This document shows positions 13,564 through 13,784 of a DNA stretch of 13,784 nt, in pieces (positions within the stretch are counted from its first letter, which is position 1; every line of letters begins with the position of its first letter). Source of the stretch: Baffinella frigidus (taxonomy: Eukaryota; Cryptophyceae; Cryptomonadales; Baffinellaceae); assembly GCA_026770585.1 (NCBI GenBank), contig MU646474.1, positions 553,495 to 567,278 on the forward strand. Direction: 5' to 3'. The notes beneath the pieces were generated by a model that was not told where the DNA came from, made no database searches, and saw only the letters and a program-made list of their open reading frames with translations. Position numbers and translations under genes: made by a program.

Positions 13564-13564
13564 G

Positions 13565-13750
13565 TGCGGCCCTCACCCTAACCCCTAACCCCTAACCCCT
13601 CACACCTAACCCCTAACCCCTAACCCCCAACCCCTCATCCCTAACCCCTAACCCCTAACCCTGGGAAACCCTAACCCCTAACAACCGGGAACCCCCAACC
13701 CCTAATCCTGGGAAACACTGACCCCTAACAACCGGGAAACCGCAACTCCT
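13565..13750. repeat. CCCCTAA heptamer tract
   Basis: CCCCTAA units dominate, with CCGGGAAAC and CCTGGGAAAC interruptions at 13662, 13686, 13707 and 13732. The G content is very low apart from these. Confidence 0.85.
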
Positions 13751-13755
13751 AACCC

Positions 13756-13779
13756 TACGGCGAAGCGGGATGATCCAAG
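13756..13779 (+). pseudogene. exon 18 copy c, 3' end with stop
   Basis: It reads YGEAG, then TGA where exon 18 has TGC, then SK before donor GTGCG at the window end. It is a 5' truncated duplicate that keeps the donor. Confidence 0.6.
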
Positions 13780-13784
13780 GTGCG

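Noticed and set aside
12932-13389. Minus-strand open frames rich in Val, Phe, Trp and Gly
   Set aside because: They are produced by the CACCAAA array and cross exon copies that read well only on the + strand.
13508-13563. Zinc finger
   Set aside because: There are two Cys and four His in 18 residues, but the spacing fits no finger class I can name.
1-13784. CRISPR array
   Set aside because: Repeats are short heptamers without unique spacers of constant length, and no cas-like gene is present.

Overview
This window looks like a piece of eukaryotic nuclear DNA, most likely from a GC-rich unicellular alga or other protist. It is built almost entirely from degenerate telomere-type heptamers (CCCTAAA and its variants CCCCAAA, CCCTACA, CACCAAA, CCATAAA, CCCGAAA, CCCTGAA), nearly always with the C-rich strand as the + strand. 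The TTTAGGG-type unit occurs in green algae, plants, cryptophytes and dinoflagellates. Very short exons, weak GT donors and AG followed by G at 15 of 18 acceptors would suit a dinoflagellate, but this assignment is a guess. I found no bacterial gene, rRNA, tRNA, CRISPR array or transposase.

The long open frames that the repeats produce on both strands are translations of heptamers and I do not regard them as genes. Inside the repeat sea are short, GC-rich, non-repetitive islands of 35 to 123 bases, each bordered by AG on the left and GT on the right. Eighteen of them (184-237, 1353-1400, 3147-3269, 3461-3575, 4227-4315, 5439-5501, 6909-6968, 7565-7644, 7983-8061, 8759-8851, 9381-9415, 9854-9918, 10249-10328, 11136-11201, 11525-11601, 12477-12529, 12769-12843, 13508-13563) join with matching intron phase at all 17 junctions. 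They give one open frame of 1311 bases (437 codons) without a stop. I read this as the middle of a single + strand gene that runs beyond both window ends. About 10 percent of its span is coding, and its introns are made of telomere-like heptamers. The product is not recognised. It has a charged, helix-prone N-terminal half, an Asp/Glu/His-rich centre, a poly-His stretch, and a Gly/Arg/Lys/Trp-rich C-terminal part ending in a His/Cys-bearing segment.

Most exons are accompanied by one to several extra, usually truncated, copies in the neighbouring intron. Some carry stops or lost splice sites, others remain open. Where copies can be compared codon by codon, most differences are synonymous (my hand count: about 34 of 44 differing codons). 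This supports the reading frames and suggests the copies diverged while coding.

Other intron contents are a family of modules with AAGTTGAC/GTCAACTT arms, a TGTACAATACATGTACA module, five copies of a GATTGGACG module, two related hairpin elements with 30-base loops (11689-11756 and 12168-12300), a terminal-inverted-repeat element at 5525-5664, and a palindrome-rich island at 5800-6540. No promoter, start codon, stop codon or polyadenylation signal for the gene is visible.
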